NCBI GenBank assembly: GCA_963798195.1
Contig: CAWCSF010000005.1
Coordinates: 124,001 to 188,000 of the forward strand
Origin: CAVSRC01 sp963798195
GTDB lineage: Bacteria; Pseudomonadota; Alphaproteobacteria; Rhizobiales; Kaistiaceae
Direction: 5' to 3'
DNA length: 64,000 nucleotides
Position 1 is the first letter of the stretch. Each line of letters starts with the position of its first letter. Shown here piece by piece: positions 8,064 to 16,867 of this stretch. Below the pieces are notes generated by a model, which ran no database searches, was not told the DNA's origin, and saw only the letters and a program-made list of their open reading frames with translations. The translations under genes and the position numbers were made by a program.

Positions 8064-9362
8064 TCAGCGCATCCCCTCCGGCAGCCACGTGGCGATCCCC
8101 GGGAAGCCGATGAGGATGAACACCATGACCACCATGATCAGGAACATCGGAAAAGCGGCGCGGGCGATGTAATTCATCTGGTGGCCGGTCATCCCCTGCA
8201 GGACGAAAAGGTTGAATCCGATGGGCGGCGTAATCTGGGCCATTTCCACCACCACGACGATGAAAATGCCGAACCAGATGATGTCGATGCCAGCCTGACG
8301 GATCATCGGCTCGACGACGGCGATCGTCAGCACAACCGAGGAGATGCCGTCGAGGAAGCAGCCGATCACGATGTAGAAAACGAGCAGGGCCATGAGCAGC
8401 TGGAAGCGGCTCAATTCCAGCGAGGAGATGAACGTGGCGAGCGCGCGCGGCAGGCCGGTGAAACCCATGGAGAGCGAGAGGAATGCCGCACCCGCGAGGA
8501 TGAGCGCAATCATCGCCGAGGTTCGCGTCGCACCCATGAGGCTTTCGCTGAAGGTCGACCACGTCAGCGAGCGCTGCGCCGCCGCCAGAATCAGCGACCC
8601 GATCACGCCGAACGACGCGGCCTCGGTGGCGGTGGCGAAACCGAGGTACATCGACCCGATGACCAGCAGGATGAGCAGGATCACCGGGACCAAGAAGCGC
8701 GAATTCTTGATCCGCTCGATGAGCGGCATGGCCGGCTCGGCCTGTGGATGAAAATCACGCGAGAAACGCGAAACGATCGCGACATAGCCCATGAACAGGA
8801 GCGCGAGCACGAGGCCGGGGACAATGCCCGCGACGAAGAGCTTGGTGATCGATTCATTGATCGTGACGCCATAGACGATCAGGGTAAGCGAGGGCGGGAT
8901 CATGAGGCCCAAAGTGGCCGCGCCGGCCAGCGTGCCGATGACCAGTCGCTCCGGATAATCGCGCCGCCTGAGCTCGGGGATCGACATCTTGCCGACAGTG
9001 GTCAGCGTCGCGGCGGATGAGCCGGAAACCGCCGCAAAGACGGTGCAGCCAACGATATTGGTGTGCAACAGGCCGCCCGGAAGTCGCGCCATCCACGGCG
9101 CCAGCCCCTTGAACATGTCCTCCGACAGGCGCGTGCGGAACAGTATCTCACCCATCCAGATGAAGAGCGGCAGCGCGGTCAGCGACCACGACGAGGCGGA
9201 ACGCCAGATCGTCGTCATCATCGCATCGCCGGCCGGGCGCACCGTGAACATCTCCATCCCAACAAAGGCAACGCCCAGCAGCGCCAATCCGACCCAAACG
9301 CCGGTGCCGAGCAGCAGAAAAAGCACGAAGAGGAAGATCGCGATCGGGAAGAATTCCTGCAT
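8064..9362 (-). CDS. TRAP transporter large permease (DctM type)
   Basis: A 432-residue integral membrane protein with about 12 helices, typical of DctM subunits of tripartite ATP-independent periplasmic transporters. Family landmarks include the GSSAATLTTVGKMSIPELRRRDY segment after the fourth helix, the MIPPSLTLIVYGV motif and, near the end, ITPPIGFNLFVLQG. It couples sodium or proton import to release of ligand from the binding protein. It follows the small permease gene by 9 nt and the binding-protein gene further upstream. With the amino-acid oxidase-like and TPP genes in the same operon, an amino- or keto-acid substrate is plausible. Confidence 0.93.
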   Translation of the reverse strand: MQEFFPIAIFLFVLFLLLGTGVWVGLALLGVAFVGMEMFTVRPAGDAMMTTIWRSASSWSLTALPLFIWMGEILFRTRLSEDMFKGLAPWMARLPGGLLHTNIVGCTVFAAVSGSSAATLTTVGKMSIPELRRRDYPERLVIGTLAGAATLGLMIPPSLTLIVYGVTINESITKLFVAGIVPGLVLALLFMGYVAIVSRFSRDFHPQAEPAMPLIERIKNSRFLVPVILLILLVIGSMYLGFATATEAASFGVIGSLILAAAQRSLTWSTFSESLMGATRTSAMIALILAGAAFLSLSMGFTGLPRALATFISSLELSRFQLLMALLVFYIVIGCFLDGISSVVLTIAVVEPMIRQAGIDIIWFGIFIVVVVEMAQITPPIGFNLFVLQGMTGHQMNYIARAAFPMFLIMVVMVFILIGFPGIATWLPEGMR

Positions 9363-9371
9363 GGCCCCGCG

Positions 9372-9896
9372 CTACTCCCCGCGGCTTTCTTCGACGAGGT
9401 CGGTGCCGATGTTGTCCCGGCGCGTCGCGATCAGCGTCACGAGGTTGTCGATAAAGCAGAGGGCCAGCAGCACCGCGCCAAATGCCATTGGTATCTGCAC
9501 AATCCAGATCGGCGTCGCGTCCTGCCCCTGGCTGACGTCGTGGAGCTTGCGCGACCAATAGACGGTGCGCACCGCATACCAGGCAAGGTACGACGAGGCC
9601 GCTGTTCCAATCAGCATGGCCCAGAGCTCACCGAAAAATCGCCAGCGGCCGAGCGCGGTCAGCAGCAGACTGACGCGAATATGGGTGCCGCTGTTCAGCG
9701 CGTAGGCGAACGCCAGGAACGATGCCGAGGCCATGAGATAGCCGGCATATTCAGACGAGCCAGGAAAAGCGACGCTGGACCAGCGCGCGACCATCTGCGC
9801 GACGATGACAACAAGGATCGCCAGCAAGCAAATCGCGGACAGGACGCCCGCTGCAAAATACAGCGTGTCCAGGGCGCGGCGTATTGCTCGCGGCAT
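9372..9896 (-). CDS. TRAP transporter small permease (DctQ type)
   Basis: A 174-residue protein with four predicted membrane helices, including LAILVVIVAQMVARW and the NSGTHIRVSLLL loop motif common in DctQ subunits. I chose ATG 9896 (MPRAIRRALDTLYF), which has a purine-rich ribosome site (AAGGGGGCG) just upstream; the longer open frame only covers the intercistronic hairpin. DctQ forms a complex with DctM in the inner membrane and supports transport. It lies between the DctP and DctM genes of the same operon. Confidence 0.88.
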   Translation of the reverse strand: MPRAIRRALDTLYFAAGVLSAICLLAILVVIVAQMVARWSSVAFPGSSEYAGYLMASASFLAFAYALNSGTHIRVSLLLTALGRWRFFGELWAMLIGTAASSYLAWYAVRTVYWSRKLHDVSQGQDATPIWIVQIPMAFGAVLLALCFIDNLVTLIATRRDNIGTDLVEESRGE

Positions 9897-9922
9897 GTCC
9901 TTGGCGCCCCCTTGGATTGAGG

Positions 9923-9957
9923 GAGGGCGCGCATCCGGCGTACGAATGCGCGCCCTC
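9923..9957 (-). other. Intercistronic hairpin between dctP and dctQ
   Basis: A perfect 12-bp inverted repeat (GAGGGCGCGCAT at 9923-9934, ATGCGCGCCCTC at 9946-9957) with an 11-nt loop. It sits in the mRNA just after the DctP stop and before the DctQ start. No T-run follows. Such hairpins after binding-protein genes commonly protect the upstream mRNA so that more binding protein than permease is made; that role is inferred here. Confidence 0.7.
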
Positions 9958-9964
9958 GGCTTAG

Positions 9965-10940
9965 CTACATGGCGTTGTAGGCGTCGATCACGGCCTTGCC
10001 CGAGTCGCCCGCGTTCTTGAGCCACTCGTCGGCCATCGTCTTGCCGTAGCCCTTGAGATCGGCCTTCAACTGGTCGCTCGGCGGCGCCACCTTCATGCCG
10101 TTCTCGGCGAGCTTCTTGAGGTAGAAGTCGGTCAGTTCCTTCGACTTGGCTTCACCCTCGCTGGCTGCGGTCGCACCGCAATCGCTGACCACCTTCTTGG
10201 TCGCATCGTCGAGACCGTTCCATGCGTCCTTGTTGACGAAGACGACGTTGCGGGGCAGCCACGCCTGCACGTCATAGAAGTTCGTGAGCTGCTCCCACAC
10301 CTTGCTGTCGAAGCCGGTCGAACCGGAGGAAATGAAGGACTCGGCAACACCGGTGGCAAGCGCCTGACTGAGCTCCGCGGCTTCGATCTGCACCGGAACC
10401 ATGCCAGCGAGTTCTGCGATGCGCGCGGTCGCCGCGTTGTAGGCACGGAACTTGATGCCCTTCAGATCGGCGGCCGAGTTCACGTCCTTCTTGGTGTAGA
10501 GGCCCTGCGGCGGCCACGGCACCGAATAGACGTAGACAAGGTTGTCGGCATCCAGCGCTTCCGCCACCTTGTCACCGGCGGCTTTCCACAGCTTGTCGGA
10601 ATCGTCGAACGACGTGGCGAGGAACGGGATCGAAGTCCACACCGTAGAGCGGGTTCTCGTTGGCATGAGCCGAAATCAGCCGCTCGCCGATCGGCGCCTG
10701 GCCGGTCTGGACCGCGCGCTTGATATCGTTGCCGCCGAACAGCGAGCCGCCCGGATGGGTGACGATTTCGAGCTTGTTGCCGGTTCCATCGGCGACGCAC
10801 TTGGCGAACTTGGCGGCATTTTCGGAATGGAAGTTGGTCGCGGGATACGCGAGGGGCATGTCCCACTTTTCGGCGAGGGCCGCCGGCGCTGCAACCGCCG
10901 TGAAGGCGGCGGCTACGAGAAACGTACCTGTCCGGATCAT
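9965..10940 (-). pseudogene. TRAP transporter substrate-binding protein (DctP type), apparently frameshifted
   Basis: The gene starts at ATG 10940, behind a GAGGAGTAAGAGG ribosome site. It encodes a signal peptide (MIRTGTFLVAAAFTAVAAPA...ALAEKW) and a DctP-fold periplasmic protein. Near 10633 the frame breaks. The product reads ENPLYGVD and should continue SIPFLATSFDDSDKLW, which is found intact in another frame down to 9965. Removing one T (A on the + strand) from the doublet restores a protein of normal DctP length (about 324 residues). Later DctP features are intact, including the LKGIKFRAYN segment and a predicted ligand arginine. It would capture the substrate for the DctQM pair downstream. 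The frameshift may be a sequence error, since four other genes in the window show the same +1 defect. Confidence 0.8.
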
Positions 10941-10990
10941 CCTCTTACTCCTCTTGGCGACCGTTTCGTTGGCATGCGGGCCGCAGACGG

Positions 10991-12256
10991 CTAACTGAAC
11001 CGCGAAGACGCGTAGGGAGCAAGGTCTATATTCGGGCGAGCGCCCGTGACGAGTTGGGCTAACAGTTGCCCGGTGCGCGGTCCGGCAGTCAGGCCGACGT
11101 GATGATGGCCGAAGCCGAGATAGGCGCCGCGGAGGCCCGGAACCTCGCCGATCACCGGGATCGAGTCGGTTATGGCCGGCCGATGTCCCATCCATTCCCG
11201 GGCCTCACGCCACCGGATACCCGGCAGGGTCGCCTTGATGCCCCTCAGCAGAAGTTCGAACGGGGCCCGCGACGGCGGCGCGCTCAAACCGCCGAATTCC
11301 ACGAGGCCGGCGACTCGCAGCCGTCCTTCCATGGGCGATGCAACGAACTTGCCCGAGGCGATCATTGCCGGCGCGCGCGGCACGATGTTCGGCTCCATCA
11401 GATCGATGTGGTAGCCCCTCTCCAACTCGATGGGCACATCGAGGCCAAGCTTCGCTGCGAGCGGTTTCGACCAGACGCCGGTGGCGATGATGGCCGCTGA
11501 ACACGGGATGGTTTCACCGCCAGCGCGAACGCCGGTCACGGCGCCGCCCTCGCGGACGATGTCGCTGACCTCGGCCTTGACGATGTGAGCACCCGCTGCT
11601 TCAGCGTGGGCGGCAAGATCCTTGACGTAGCGCCCGGGGTCGCCAATCCGGCCGTGGCCGCCAACCGCGGCGGCGAAGCCAAGTTCAAGCGCAAGCGCCG
11701 GGTCGTACGCGCGGAGCGCTTCGCCCTCCAGTTCGTCCCACCGGAATCCATGGGCGCGGCGAATGTCCCAGCCGAAGGCATCTCCGTTGAAGTGCGCACG
11801 GTCCCGATAAACGAAGACGTAATCGGACGGTACGATCCATTTCTCGGCGCCCGTGCCGGCAGCGAGCGCCTGGTGATCGCCAAGGCTATCGCCGACGAGC
11901 GGCGCCAGCGCCGCTGCGATGCGCCGCACTTCCTCGGGCCGGCAGTGCCGAAGGTAGCGCATGAGCCAGGGCGCAAGTTTCGGCAGGTAGCCCCACTTCA
12001 GAAAGAGCGGCTGGTTCGGGTCGAGCAGCATCCCCGGCGCCTTGCGGATCAGCCCGGGGGTCGTCACTGGCACGATTGAACAGGAGGCAAGCACACCACC
12101 ATTGCCATAGCTGGTGCCCTCGCCCGGGCCCGCGCGATCGATCAGGATGACGTCACGCCCGAGCCTTTGGAGCCAAATCGCGGTGGCGACACCAACGATG
12201 CCCGCGCCGATGATCGCAACCGGCGGCGTGGCGGAGGCCGCGCTCACGCGATCCAC
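10991..12256 (-). CDS. FAD-dependent amino-acid oxidoreductase (DadA/DAAO-like)
   Basis: A 421-residue FAD enzyme of the DAO superfamily. The dinucleotide-binding motif GAGIVG lies at residues 17-22, followed by an acidic residue at the end of the second strand (VILID). The segment GTSYGNGGVLA and the late VIGEVPGLRGAYLGFGHHHVGLTAGP are typical of D-amino-acid dehydrogenases (DadA) and related amine oxidases. The expected reaction is oxidation of a D-amino acid (or other secondary/primary amine) to an imine and then a 2-oxo acid. Its start overlaps the end of the TPP-enzyme gene by 13 nt, so the two are translationally coupled. The TRAP binding-protein gene follows 51 nt later. Substrate is not determinable, but a D-amino acid fits the racemase gene opposite. 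Confidence 0.82.
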   Translation of the reverse strand: MDRVSAASATPPVAIIGAGIVGVATAIWLQRLGRDVILIDRAGPGEGTSYGNGGVLASCSIVPVTTPGLIRKAPGMLLDPNQPLFLKWGYLPKLAPWLMRYLRHCRPEEVRRIAAALAPLVGDSLGDHQALAAGTGAEKWIVPSDYVFVYRDRAHFNGDAFGWDIRRAHGFRWDELEGEALRAYDPALALELGFAAAVGGHGRIGDPGRYVKDLAAHAEAAGAHIVKAEVSDIVREGGAVTGVRAGGETIPCSAAIIATGVWSKPLAAKLGLDVPIELERGYHIDLMEPNIVPRAPAMIASGKFVASPMEGRLRVAGLVEFGGLSAPPSRAPFELLLRGIKATLPGIRWREAREWMGHRPAITDSIPVIGEVPGLRGAYLGFGHHHVGLTAGPRTGQLLAQLVTGARPNIDLAPYASSRFS

Positions 12257-13941
12257 TCCGACACAGGCGCCGCCGCCTCGTCCAGCGGCTGGCAGACGAT
12301 GTCCACCAAGGTCGGCTCGCCGGCGGCCAGCGCCGCCTTCAGTGCCTCCTCAAGATCCGCGGGATCTTCGACACGCCAGCTCTTCAGGCCGTAGGCCGCC
12401 GCGATTGCCGCATGATCGGTGCGGCTGAAATCGACGTTGTAGAAACGCTTGCCGAAGCCGGAGCGCTGACCCGCCTTGATCCAGCCGAAAGAGGCGTTGG
12501 AGATGACCACAAAGGTGATCGGCATGCGGTAGCGCGTTGCCGTCTCCAGTTCCCCGACACTCATGCCAAACGACCCATCGCCCATCATCGCAACCGTCTT
12601 CACACCGGGCCGGCCGGTATGGGCGCCGATGGAGGCCGCGAGCGCATACCCGAGCGCGCCATGCGCGCGGTTGGAGATGAAGTGCCGCCCGGCCTTGGGC
12701 CAGCGGTAGTGTGCCGAGACGTACGGGCATGGAGTCCCTGCGTCCGCGCAGATGATTGCGTCGTCATCGAGCAGCCTTTGCAACGTAGCGACGACGCGCT
12801 CGGGCTTGATGGGAACTTCGCCGCTCGCCGCCAGCGGATTGAAGGCCTCAAGCTTCGTCGTCCATGCCGCCTTCGCCCGCGCTGCGCCATCTTGGCTGTG
12901 CTCCGGTTGCCGGGTCTTGATTTCGCTGGCAAGCGCCTCCAGCGCGAGGCGCGCATCGGCTGCGATGGCGACTTCCGTCCTGAAATTGGCTCCGATCGCC
13001 GCCGGATCGGAATCAAGGTGGATGATCCGTGCGTCACGCGGCGAGCGCCAGCGCTCGGTCGTCACCGAGCCGGCGCGACATCCTACAAACATTACGAGAT
13101 CGGCCTCGTCGATCACCGCGCGGGTTGCCGGGACGCCGCCATTCGAGCCGACGACGCCGACCGCCAGCGCGTCCGTCTCGGCGATGGCGCCCTGCCCGGA
13201 CACCGTCGTGGCAACGGGCATGTCGAGCATCGTGGCGAGTTCGTGGAGTGCGTTCATCGCGCCTGCAATGACCGCGCCGCCGCCGCAAACGACCACGGCC
13301 TTGCGGGCCGAGAGCAGCGCTTCCGCCGCCGCCGCAATGGACACCTGGTCGGGGGCTGCCGGCTCGGCCGGGAAATGGGTATGGCGCGTGTCGACCCAAA
13401 TCTCGTCGTCGTCCACCGCCGCCCTCTGGGTGTCGAAAGGCAGCGCCAGATGCACCGCTCCAGGTGTGCCTGTCGTCATTTCGCGGAAGGCGCGGCGCAG
13501 CATCGCGGGCAACCGCGTAGCCTGGTCCAGCGAAGCGTTCCATTTCGTGACGGGCCGAAACAGGGCGACCTGGTCGAGTTCGGTCAGCGGGTAACGCCCC
13601 CGCGAAGTCGTCGCGACATCGGATGTGATGGCGAGTATCGGGATGGAACTTTCGTTTGCCTCGACGAGGCCGGGCAGAATGTAGGTGGCGCCTCCTCCCG
13701 ACGGCCCCTCGCAGATGCCGGGCCGACCGGTCACACGCGCGTAGGCATCCGCCATGTAGCCAGCGTGGCGCTCGTCCCGCACGAGCAGGTGGGTGATGCC
13801 GTGATCAAGCTGGCGCAGCGCGTCGTAGAAAGGCAGGCTGGTGTCGCCGCACAGGCCAAAAATGTGCTGCGCTCCGTATCCCTGCAACATGCGGACCAGG
13901 GCCTCTGCGCCGGTGAGCGTATTCCGGGTTTCCTGGTTCAT
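12244..13941 (-). CDS. Thiamine pyrophosphate-dependent enzyme (acetolactate synthase-like)
   Basis: A 565-residue member of the TPP-dependent decarboxylase/acetolactate synthase superfamily with all three domains. The catalytic glutamate is Glu57 in LLVRDERHAGYMADAYAR. The TPP/Mg motif GDGSF...N spans residues 454-482. The central FAD-type domain is present by length. I start at ATG 13941 (MNQETRNTLTGAEAL); upstream codons in frame lack family similarity. Homologues include acetolactate synthase, sulfoacetaldehyde acetyltransferase and 2-oxo-acid decarboxylases, and I cannot tell these apart by eye. It is the first gene of the operon that continues into the oxidase-like and TRAP genes. A role as a 2-oxo-acid decarboxylase acting on the oxidase product is inferred. 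Confidence 0.82.
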   Translation of the reverse strand: MNQETRNTLTGAEALVRMLQGYGAQHIFGLCGDTSLPFYDALRQLDHGITHLLVRDERHAGYMADAYARVTGRPGICEGPSGGGATYILPGLVEANESSIPILAITSDVATTSRGRYPLTELDQVALFRPVTKWNASLDQATRLPAMLRRAFREMTTGTPGAVHLALPFDTQRAAVDDDEIWVDTRHTHFPAEPAAPDQVSIAAAAEALLSARKAVVVCGGGAVIAGAMNALHELATMLDMPVATTVSGQGAIAETDALAVGVVGSNGGVPATRAVIDEADLVMFVGCRAGSVTTERWRSPRDARIIHLDSDPAAIGANFRTEVAIAADARLALEALASEIKTRQPEHSQDGAARAKAAWTTKLEAFNPLAASGEVPIKPERVVATLQRLLDDDAIICADAGTPCPYVSAHYRWPKAGRHFISNRAHGALGYALAASIGAHTGRPGVKTVAMMGDGSFGMSVGELETATRYRMPITFVVISNASFGWIKAGQRSGFGKRFYNVDFSRTDHAAIAAAYGLKSWRVEDPADLEEALKAALAAGEPTLVDIVCQPLDEAAAPVSEWIA

Positions 13942-14071
13942 GGGCCCCGTTTGCGGAAGTGAATGGCGCGGCCGGCCCTTGCCGGAAGCCGGCAGCCGAA
14001 TGCAGATTGAACCGCCATCAAGGCCGGCATGGCGCCGACCGTCAAGGTGGCTGTTGAGCGGGAAGGCACCC

Positions 14072-14800
14072 ATGAGCCAAGGCAGCAACAGAGCGCGCGG
14101 GGGCAAGGCGATTTACGGCGCGTCTGTCGGCATCCTGATGCTGGAGGCGCACTTCCCGCGCATTCCGGGCGACGTCGGCAATGCCACGACGTGGCCGTTC
14201 CCGGTCCTCTACAAGATCGTCCGCGGGGCATCGCCGGACCGCGTCGTGCGACGTTCGGCAGAGGGACTGCTCGACAGCTTCATCGCAGCCGCGCGCGAAC
14301 TGGTGCAGGACGGCGCAGACGGCATCACTACCAATTGCGGTTTCCTCGCCCTCTACCAGGATAAGCTCGCTGGCGCGGTCGGCGTACCCGTCGCCACCTC
14401 GTCGCTGATGCAGGTGGCGCTGGTCAATCGCTTGCTGCCCAAGGGCAAGCGTGCCGGCATCCTTACAATCTCCGGCTCGACGCTGACTGCCCGCCATCTG
14501 GAGGAGGCAGGGGTGCCTGACGGTACGCCGGTGGGCACAACCGAGGGCGGCCGCGAGTTCACCGAAGCGATCCTTGGCAACCACATGGAGTTGGACGTGG
14601 ATGCCGCCCGCGCCGACAACGTCGAAGCGGCGCAGGCCTTGGTCGCTGCGAACCCGGACATCGGTGCGTTGGTGCTGGAATGCACCAACATGGTCCCCTA
14701 CGCGGCCGACATCCGTCAGGCGATCGGACTTCCGGTTTTCTCGATGGAGAGCTTCATCTCATGGTTTCAGTCCGGGCTCAGTCCGCGCGTCTTCCCCTGA
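14072..14800 (+). CDS. Aspartate/glutamate/hydantoin racemase-family protein
   Basis: A 242-residue protein of the Asp/Glu/hydantoin racemase superfamily. The two catalytic cysteines expected for cofactor-independent racemases are visible in DGITTNCGFLALYQ and in IGALVLECTNMVPYA. This subfamily also includes AroM-like and maleate isomerase-like enzymes, so racemisation is the most likely but not the only activity. ATG 14072 follows GGAAGG. The gene is divergent from the TPP/oxidase/TRAP operon across 130 bp. Together the genes could convert an L-form to the D-form, oxidise it and decarboxylate the 2-oxo acid. Confidence 0.75.
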   Translation: MSQGSNRARGGKAIYGASVGILMLEAHFPRIPGDVGNATTWPFPVLYKIVRGASPDRVVRRSAEGLLDSFIAAARELVQDGADGITTNCGFLALYQDKLAGAVGVPVATSSLMQVALVNRLLPKGKRAGILTISGSTLTARHLEEAGVPDGTPVGTTEGGREFTEAILGNHMELDVDAARADNVEAAQALVAANPDIGALVLECTNMVPYAADIRQAIGLPVFSMESFISWFQSGLSPRVFP

Positions 14801-15059
14801 CGTCAGCGCATGCGCACGCGCGGGGATGCCCGGCCAACCGGCTCTGAGTCGCGCGGCGTCCGTTATGGGCGCTCGTTCTCCGCGGCGCCCTGGTATGTGC
14901 CGATTTCGGAAGTCGGCCGAGGCGAGTCAGCGTGGTCTTGCGGCGTTGCTCCCCACCAGTCCGCGCTGCCTGCCACCTACCGCTTGTGCCGCATTCCCCT
15001 CGATGTCCCGGCCACGCCTCTTGCATTCAAGCACCTGGCGCCTTGGGCCGACCCGCCGC

Positions 15060-16331
15060 TCAGTTCAGCAGCGCGTTCGGCAGGAAGAGCGATATCTGCG
15101 GCGCGTAGGTCACGATCTGCAAGGTGACGAACATCGCCAGGATGAACCACCAATTGTAGCGCATGACCTCGCCCATCCGACAGTTGCTCACCGAGCAAGC
15201 GGTCAGCAGCACCGACGCGACCGGTGGCGTTTGCTGCCCGATGGCACCGTTGAGCGCCAGGATGACGCCAAAGTGAATCGGGTCGTAGCCGAGCGCCTGC
15301 ACCAGCGGGAGGGTCAACGGGACCGTGAGCACCAGCGCGGCCGAGCCATGCAAAATCGTGCCCAGCGCGATCAGCAACATGTTGATGATGAACATCACCA
15401 CATAACGATTGTCCGACAGACCGATGACCCAGCGCGCGATCGCCTCGGGGATACCCTGGTTGGCGAGGAACCAGCCGAAGGCGAAGGATGTCGCCACCAT
15501 AAGCAGCACGATGCCGGTGCGCTTGGATGCCACGAGAAAGATATCCGGCAGTTCGGCGATGGAAATGCGCCGGGTGACGAAGAGGCCGATCAGCAGGGCG
15601 GCGAAGACGGCGACCGCGGCCGCCTCGGTCGGCGTAAAGAAACCACCGAGAATGCCACCGAGGATGATGATCGGCAGCGTCAGGCCCCAGACTGCCTTGC
15701 GCAATGCCCGGAACACGCGGGCGAGGCTGAAAGGCCCCTCGGTCGGCCAGCCGTAACGCAGTGCAAAGACGTAGCAGGTGAGCGCCAGCATGCCGCCGAG
15801 GAGCAAGCCCGGCACGACGCCAGCGACAAATAGCTTGGCGACCGAGACGTCCGCCAGTGCGCCGTAGATGATAAAGGCGAGGCTCGGCGGGATAATGATG
15901 GCGATCGACGCCGATGACGAGGTGATTGCCGCTGCGAACGCGCGCGGATAGCCGCGCCGCTCCATCTGCGGGATCAGGATCGTGCCTTGGGCGGCGACAT
16001 CGGCGACGGCCGAGCCGGAGATTTCGGCGAAAAGCATCGAAGCGCCGATGTTGACCATCGCGAGGCCGCCACGCACAGCGCCGACGACGCTGGCGGCAAG
16101 TTCGATCAGGTCTTCGGCGATGCCTGAGCGGTTCATCAACTCGCCGGCGATCATGAACAGCGGCATGGCGATGAAGACGAAATTCTCCATGCCCGCGAAC
16201 ATCTGCAACGGGACGATCGTGAACGGAATCGGTGTGAACGAAAGGAAGAGAAGCGTCACCAGCCCAAGCGCCACGGCGACCGGGAATCCGATGGCGATGA
16301 AACCGACAAGGCCGGCGAAGATCATTGCCAT
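15060..16331 (-). CDS. TRAP transporter large permease (DctM type)
   Basis: A 423-residue DctM-family permease with about 12 membrane helices. Landmarks include ISGSAVADVAAQGTILIPQMERRGY, the IIPPSLAFIIYGAL motif and IGQQTPPVASVLLTAC near the C-terminus. It overlaps the small-permease gene by one base (stop/start overlap at 16331), so the two are translationally coupled. No binding-protein gene lies on this strand; the DctP gene at 19065 on the opposite strand is the likely partner. The class V aminotransferase gene heads the operon. Confidence 0.92.
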   Translation of the reverse strand: MAMIFAGLVGFIAIGFPVAVALGLVTLLFLSFTPIPFTIVPLQMFAGMENFVFIAMPLFMIAGELMNRSGIAEDLIELAASVVGAVRGGLAMVNIGASMLFAEISGSAVADVAAQGTILIPQMERRGYPRAFAAAITSSSASIAIIIPPSLAFIIYGALADVSVAKLFVAGVVPGLLLGGMLALTCYVFALRYGWPTEGPFSLARVFRALRKAVWGLTLPIIILGGILGGFFTPTEAAAVAVFAALLIGLFVTRRISIAELPDIFLVASKRTGIVLLMVATSFAFGWFLANQGIPEAIARWVIGLSDNRYVVMFIINMLLIALGTILHGSAALVLTVPLTLPLVQALGYDPIHFGVILALNGAIGQQTPPVASVLLTACSVSNCRMGEVMRYNWWFILAMFVTLQIVTYAPQISLFLPNALLN

Positions 16332-16867
16332 CAGTCGATTCCTCCGATGCGCGGTATCTCGCCGCGCAGCACCTTGATGACGTTGTTGAGGCAGACGAGC
16401 ACGGTGAAGGCGCCGCCGACCGGCATGGCCATGTGGAAGAGGCCGCGCGGGATGGGGATCATCGCGAGTTCGATCGTCATGGCGCTTTCGGCGACCTTGA
16501 GGCCGTAGAAGCCGACGATTCCGAAGAAGAGCGCGCAGCCAAGCTGGAGGAAGATGTCGAGCGCCCGCTGTCCACCGGGCGGCAGTCTGTCGAAGATGAC
16601 GCCGACCGCGATGTGCAACCGCTCATGCATGCCGATGCCGATGACGAGGAACATCATAACCGCGAGCAGCAGCGCGGAGACTTCATCCGTCCACACCAGC
16701 GAACTGTTGAGAACGAAGCGGAAGAAGACACCGAGGATCATCGCCCCGGTGATGAAGAAGGCGATGACCAGCGTGACAAATGAAGCGATGCGGACGAGAG
16801 CGCGGACGAAGCGATCGTAGAGGTCGAGGATCGGAGCGCCCGACGATGACGGCCGCGCCTCGCTCAT
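16331..16867 (-). CDS. TRAP transporter small permease (DctQ type)
   Basis: A 178-residue four-helix protein of the DctQ family, with FRFVLNSSLVWTDEVS between helices 1 and 2 and the GMHERLHIAVGVIFD loop. It overlaps the aminotransferase gene (ATGA at 16864-16867) and the DctM gene, forming a tight operon. It should assemble with the DctM encoded immediately downstream. Confidence 0.9.
   Translation of the reverse strand: MSEARPSSSGAPILDLYDRFVRALVRIASFVTLVIAFFITGAMILGVFFRFVLNSSLVWTDEVSALLLAVMMFLVIGIGMHERLHIAVGVIFDRLPPGGQRALDIFLQLGCALFFGIVGFYGLKVAESAMTIELAMIPIPRGLFHMAMPVGGAFTVLVCLNNVIKVLRGEIPRIGGID

Noticed and set aside
8044..8562. Upstream extension of the BASS-like gene to 8562
   Set aside because: The extension is His/Arg/Pro-rich antisense-like translation of the DctM gene; homology-like sequence begins at the GTG at 8043.
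12412..13962. 516-residue plus-strand frame opposite the TPP enzyme
   Set aside because: Antisense artefact with biased composition; the minus-strand gene has intact TPP motifs.
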